NCBI GenBank assembly: GCA_036186865.1
Contig: AP025054.1
Location: forward strand, 20,128,941 to 20,192,940
Direction of reading: 5' to 3'
Length of the DNA stretch: 64,000 nucleotides
Source: Eustoma russellianum
Lineage: Eukaryota > Streptophyta > Magnoliopsida > Gentianales > Gentianaceae
Part shown: positions 59,878-64,000 of the stretch, piece after piece
Position numbering within the stretch: position 1 is the first letter of the stretch
Layout of the letters: every line of letters starts with the position of its first letter
The notes under the pieces: model-generated
Told to the model about the DNA's origin: nothing
The model's input: the letters and a program-made list of their open reading frames with translations, nothing else
Databases searched by the model: none
Program-made: the position numbers and the translations under genes

Positions 59878-60322
59878 GAAATATGCTTGGATAATTTTCA
59901 AAGTCATGATTTTAAGTGATGAATACTTAAAAATGTCACATATGGTGTTATAAATGAAAGAGTTGAATAAGTGAAGAAAAATGACACGATGTCTAGGGTT
60001 GTTAGAAATATTTTTTTAAAATGTGATAAAATAGTTGTTTTTATTTTTACATGATTTATATATGTTTATCATGTTGTGATTATGTGATTTTTATGATGAT
60101 AATATCTTGTGACTAATATGCCCTCGAAGTTTCTACAACTTACCAAAAAGGGCAAAAGTGGTAGTTTGAGTTTTGTAGGTACTCGACATGGTGAATATGA
60201 TTCAAGAAGATATTATTATCTTATTTATTATCAAGAAGGTGTTATTATATTTAATTCTGACCATCAGGGTCATTTCTAGAGTTTTATCTCACTAGGGGCA
60301 TTTTGGTCATTTTACCCCCAAA
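59878..60322 (+). repeat. C3 5' LTR, truncated
   Basis: Matches the 3' LTR from 62671 on, so the first six bases (tgttga) are missing where it meets the TRIM. It ends at cccccaaa, where the sequence jumps to integrase. The rest of the LTR, the primer site, gag, protease and most of integrase are deleted. Confidence 0.88.
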
Positions 60323-62396
60323 AGTCTATTGTAAATGTTTTGTGCTGAACACTAAGGATAATCTAGATAAATTTGAACAAAAGTCTATTGAATGCATTTC
60401 TGTTGGGTATTCAACTAACTCAAGAGCATATAGGTGTTATAATCCTGCATCTAGAAAAATAATTGAATCCATACATGTGAAATTCAATGAAAATGCATGC
60501 TTTGAAGTTAGTGATAAACATCAACATAAACAAGAAACGAATATTGAAAATATGTTTGATGATGATGTATTACTTGAGCCTGTACTTGATCATCTAGAAC
60601 TAACTCCCCCTGAACAAGACAAACATGAACCCTTAGATGAAATAAATCAAGAGACTCTGCAATTAGAAGATACAACTAATGATCCAATTACATATGATAA
60701 CGTTCACACTAATGAAATATTTGAACAAGATGAGGGTGAACTTAATCAATCTAGGAATTGGTGGCACCCTAGAGAACTAATCATTGGGGATCCAAGTGTT
60801 GGGGTTAAAACACGTAGAAATATAAGTCAACTTGAAGGACTTAGCTTAATCTCATAACTAGAACCTAAGAACATAAAGGAAGGCTTAGGTGACATATCAT
60901 GGATAGATGCTATGCATGAGGAATTAAATCAATTCACAAGGAACAACGTGTGGGACTTAGTACCTAAACCTGAAGACAAGTCTATCATAGGAACTAAATG
61001 GGTTTTTAGGAATAAAATGGATGAACAAGGAAATATTACAAGGAATAAGGCTAGACTAGTCGCACAAGGTTATAATCAACAAGAAGGAATAGACTATGAA
61101 GAAACATTTGCACCTGTTGCACGACTAGAAGCAATTAGATTGTTACTTGCGATTGCAAGTATAAGAAAAATTAAGCTCTTCCAAATGGATGTCAAGAGTG
61201 CGTTCTTGAATGGATACATCCAAGAAGAAGTGTTTGTAAAACAACCTCCTGGATTCGAAGATCCGAAGAATCCAAACCATGTTTATAAGCTTAAGAAAGC
61301 TCTATATGGTTTAAAACAAGCTCCAAGAGCTTGGTATGATAGATTTGCAAACTTTCTTATTGCAAATAATTATCAAAGGGGGACCATCGACAACACATTA
61401 TTCCTAAGAAGAAAAGGTAATAATTTGTTAATAGTTCAAATATACGTAGATGATATAATCTTTGGTTCAACCAACCCTACTTTAGTAAAAGACTTCGAAG
61501 AATGTATGAAGTCAGAGTTTGAAATGTCAGTGGTAGGAGAGTTGAATTATTTCTTAGGACTTCAAATCAAACAAACCCCTCAAGGAATTCACATTAGCCA
61601 ACTTAAGTATGTCAATGATATGATTAAGAAGTTTGGCTTTGAAGAGTTGAAACCTACAACTACGTCTATGAGTGTTAGTACCAAACTTGATAAGGATGAA
61701 AATGGTAAACCTTTTGATGACACACTTTATAGGTCTATGATTGGCTCATTGTTATACTTAACTGCATCAAGACCTGATATTATGTTTAGTGTGTGTATGT
61801 GTGCTAGGTTTCAATCTTGTCCTAAGGTATCATATTACAATGCAGTGAAAAAGATCTTTAGATATCTTAAGCATACACCTCACTTAGGATTGTGGTATGA
61901 TAGAAATGCTAAGTTGGAATTACACGCATATAGTGATGTTGATTATGGTGGTTGCATGTTAGATAGAAAATCCACTAGCGGTACATGTCAATTTATAGGA
62001 ACCAATTTGATCTCTTGGTTTTCTAAAAAGCAAGCTATTGTAGCTCTTTCTATCACTGAAGTCGAGTATATTGCTTTGAGTTTATGTACTACCCAAATAC
62101 TTTGGCTTAAACATCAACTTAGTGATTTTGGCATTAAAATGAATAAGATTCCAATTTTCTGCGTTAGCACAAGTGCAATCAATCTTTCACGGAATCCGGT
62201 GCTTCATTCTAAGGCCAAACACATTGAGGTGCGATATCACTTTCTTCGCGATCATGTTCAAAATGAGGACATAGTGATAAACCATATAAGAACTGATCAC
62301 CAAATCGCTGACATCTTCACCAAACCCCTTAATCAAGCCACTTTTGAAAACTTACGAGCCAAATTAGGAATGATGACTTACTATACCATTTTATAG
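60323..62396 (+). pseudogene. C3 pol remnant: integrase tail, RT, RNase H (Ty1/copia, SIRE type)
   Basis: One frame reads KCFVLNTKDNLDKFEQKS (integrase tail), a long acidic linker, one TAA at 60855-60857, then RT (WDLVPKPEDKSIIGTKWVFR, DVKSAFLNG, YVDDIIFGS about 61444) and RNase H (SDVDYGG, ITEVEYIAL, ADIFTKPL). In the RNase H several usual residues are altered: a Val replaces the Ala seen in C1 TDADYGG, and CVST replaces the CDSM-type motif. It encodes cDNA synthesis enzymes but is inactive. Confidence 0.9.
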
Positions 62397-62422
62397 TTCT
62401 ATCTTTTGCATGATTTGCAAAA

Positions 62423-62664
62423 TAAAGGGGGAGATAGAATAAGAACATGATTTTAGTTGGTAAGTCATGATGAATCATATGCTAAGTTTTTATTTGTATA
62501 AATTTTGGAGCATAGGTTAAGGGGGAGAGTATGAGTTGCGGGGGAGCGGCATACTATTTAAAAGTTGAAAACATAGTTGAAAACATTTGGTTAAACTTTT
62601 GGTTATAAGTTGTGACATTAAAATCATGTTAGGTTATTTTGAAAATCATCCAAAAGGGGGAGAA
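62423..62664 (+). promoter_or_regulatory. C3 polypurine tract and three extra tract-like runs
   Basis: Runs of the ggggga type lie at about 62423-62433, 62517-62527 and 62539-62546, and directly before the LTR at 62652-62664 (aaaagggggagaa). The multi-tract arrangement matches that of C1. Confidence 0.8.
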
Positions 62665-64000
62665 TGTTGAGAAATATGTTTGGATAATTTTCAAAGTCAT
62701 GATTTTAAGTGATGAATACTTAAAAATGTCACATATGGTGTTATAAATGAAAGAGTTGAATAAGTGAAGAAAAATGACACGATGTCTAGGGTTGTTAGAA
62801 ATATTTTTCTAAAATGTGATAAAATAGTTGTTTTTATTTTTACATGATTTATATATGTTTATCATGTTGTGATTATGTGATTTTTATGATGATAATATCT
62901 TGTGACTAATATGCCCTCGAAGTTTCTATAACTTACCAAAAAGGGCAAAAGTGGTATTTTGAGTTTTGTAGGTACTCGACATGGTGAATATGATTCAAGA
63001 AGATATTATTATCTTATTTATTATCAAGAAGGTGTTATTATATTTAATTCTGATCATCAGGGTCATTTCTAGAGTTTTATCTCACTAGGGGCATTTTGGT
63101 CATTTTACCCCCAAAGACAGTTTCGGTATTTTTACTCAAGGAATCTCTTGAGTATCTTATTATATTCATTCTGGAATTCATTTAGTATATTCTTGAAGAT
63201 TATTTGGTGGTTTTCTATTTTATTCTCTCATTTGATGATTTTATCGACGGTAGCGGGATATGTGACGGTATTCGATGTCACGTTCTATTTTCTCTTAAAG
63301 ACTCTTATATATATGTTATTGGAGGTTCTTAATCATCATCTTTCAGAGATTACAAGGTGTCCTTGGTGCAAGATTCATCACAATATGTCAAGGAGAAATG
63401 GGAATTTTGATATTATATGTTGACATAACCTTGTCAACTATTATTTGTTGATTTCTCCTCAAAAATCTGAGTTGGTATACATATACATAGCCTCCAAAAC
63501 GTGATTATACAGGTGGAGATGATGTTTTTCTCATTTTATGAGTTGGAGACAAGAAGACAAACCAAAAGCAAGCTAGTTGGCAAAAGTTGCCAACTTGAAA
63601 TTTCAAATTTGAATGTAATGGAGAGAAGATTGTTGGAGATGATTATGGAGGTGTTTTAATTCAAAATTCTCAGCCATCACATGGTCTAAAAGTTGGAGGG
63701 AATATGCCATCAATTCACTCTATAAATAGAAGGCAAGGTGAAGAAGAGAAGACACACACTTGAAAGCAAAATTGAAGATTGTTGTCTTGCTATTCTCTTC
63801 TCATTTTTTCGTTCATACTTTGTGTAGCTAAGGTGTTCCAATTTTCGTTGTTGTCCAGCTACACTATACACAACTTCTTGAGTTGGATTTGTATAATTGA
63901 TTAGCCAAATTTATAAGGCTACATCAATAGGTGGTAGAAGTGTTGTAACCAAGTGTTGCATAGAAGTGATTATCCAAGTCTTGAATAGGGTTGGTGTATA
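62665..64000 (+). repeat. C3 3' LTR, running off the window
   Basis: Starts tgttgagaaatatg after the polypurine tract. The first ~450 bp match the 5' copy; no terminal end is visible before 64000. The 91-codon ORF inside has no domain. Confidence 0.88.
63720..63728 (+). promoter_or_regulatory. Probable TATA box in C3 LTR
   Basis: tctataaatag fits the plant TATA consensus. Transcription would be expected to start about 30 bases on, near 63750. This is inferred from sequence only. Confidence 0.55.

Overview
The window is plant nuclear DNA made almost entirely of transposable elements. I see no host gene, no tRNA or rRNA gene, and nothing bacterial or organellar. The evidence for a flowering plant with a large, repeat-rich genome is three kinds of element together: Ty3/gypsy chromoviruses with a C-terminal chromodomain (Tekay/Del type), Ty1/copia elements of SIRE/Maximus type, and L1-like LINEs whose ORF2 carries a C-terminal RNase H. 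All the LTR elements have an initiator-tRNA-Met type primer site. The species cannot be told from the sequence.

The layout is a nest that can be unpacked by its target-site duplications (TSDs). The oldest layer is C2, a copia element on + whose pieces lie at 45689-47701 and 58490-58840. It is split by G1, a gypsy element running from before position 1 to 45688, and by G2, a gypsy element at 47702-58484 with TSD tatga. The 3' LTR of G1 (3935-45688) is itself split by LINE A (minus, 4612-32688, TSD tgggcatat) and by a cluster of five 5'-truncated LINE copies B-F between 32878 and 42031, nearly all abutting (TA)n tracts. LINE A is split by C1, a copia element on minus (9100-30846, TSD caact). 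The 3' LTR of C1 is split by G3, a young chromovirus (9897-20180, TSD agtta). The order C2 > G1 > LINE A > C1 > G3 is five levels deep, with G3 the youngest.

To the right of C2 lies a breakpoint region. It holds an inverted gypsy LTR fragment (58841-59470), a 407-bp TRIM-like miniature LTR element (59471-59877) and C3, another SIRE-type copia element on +. The 5' LTR of C3 is truncated and fused to its integrase region. Its 3' LTR runs off the end of the window.

G3 is the only element that looks recently competent. Its two 2678-bp LTRs are almost identical, and gag-pol is one reading frame if two short canonical introns are removed. LINE A ORF1 is open, and its ORF2 has one frameshift plus the C1 insertion. 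G1 and G2 are long-LTR derivatives with small decayed interiors and would need proteins from relatives. The most novel-looking signals are RNA-structural. They are repeated hairpin modules and a covarying terminal hairpin in the LINE 3' UTRs, a hairpin beside the polypurine tract kept in all three gypsy elements, hairpin arrays inside the LTRs, and the two chromovirus introns.
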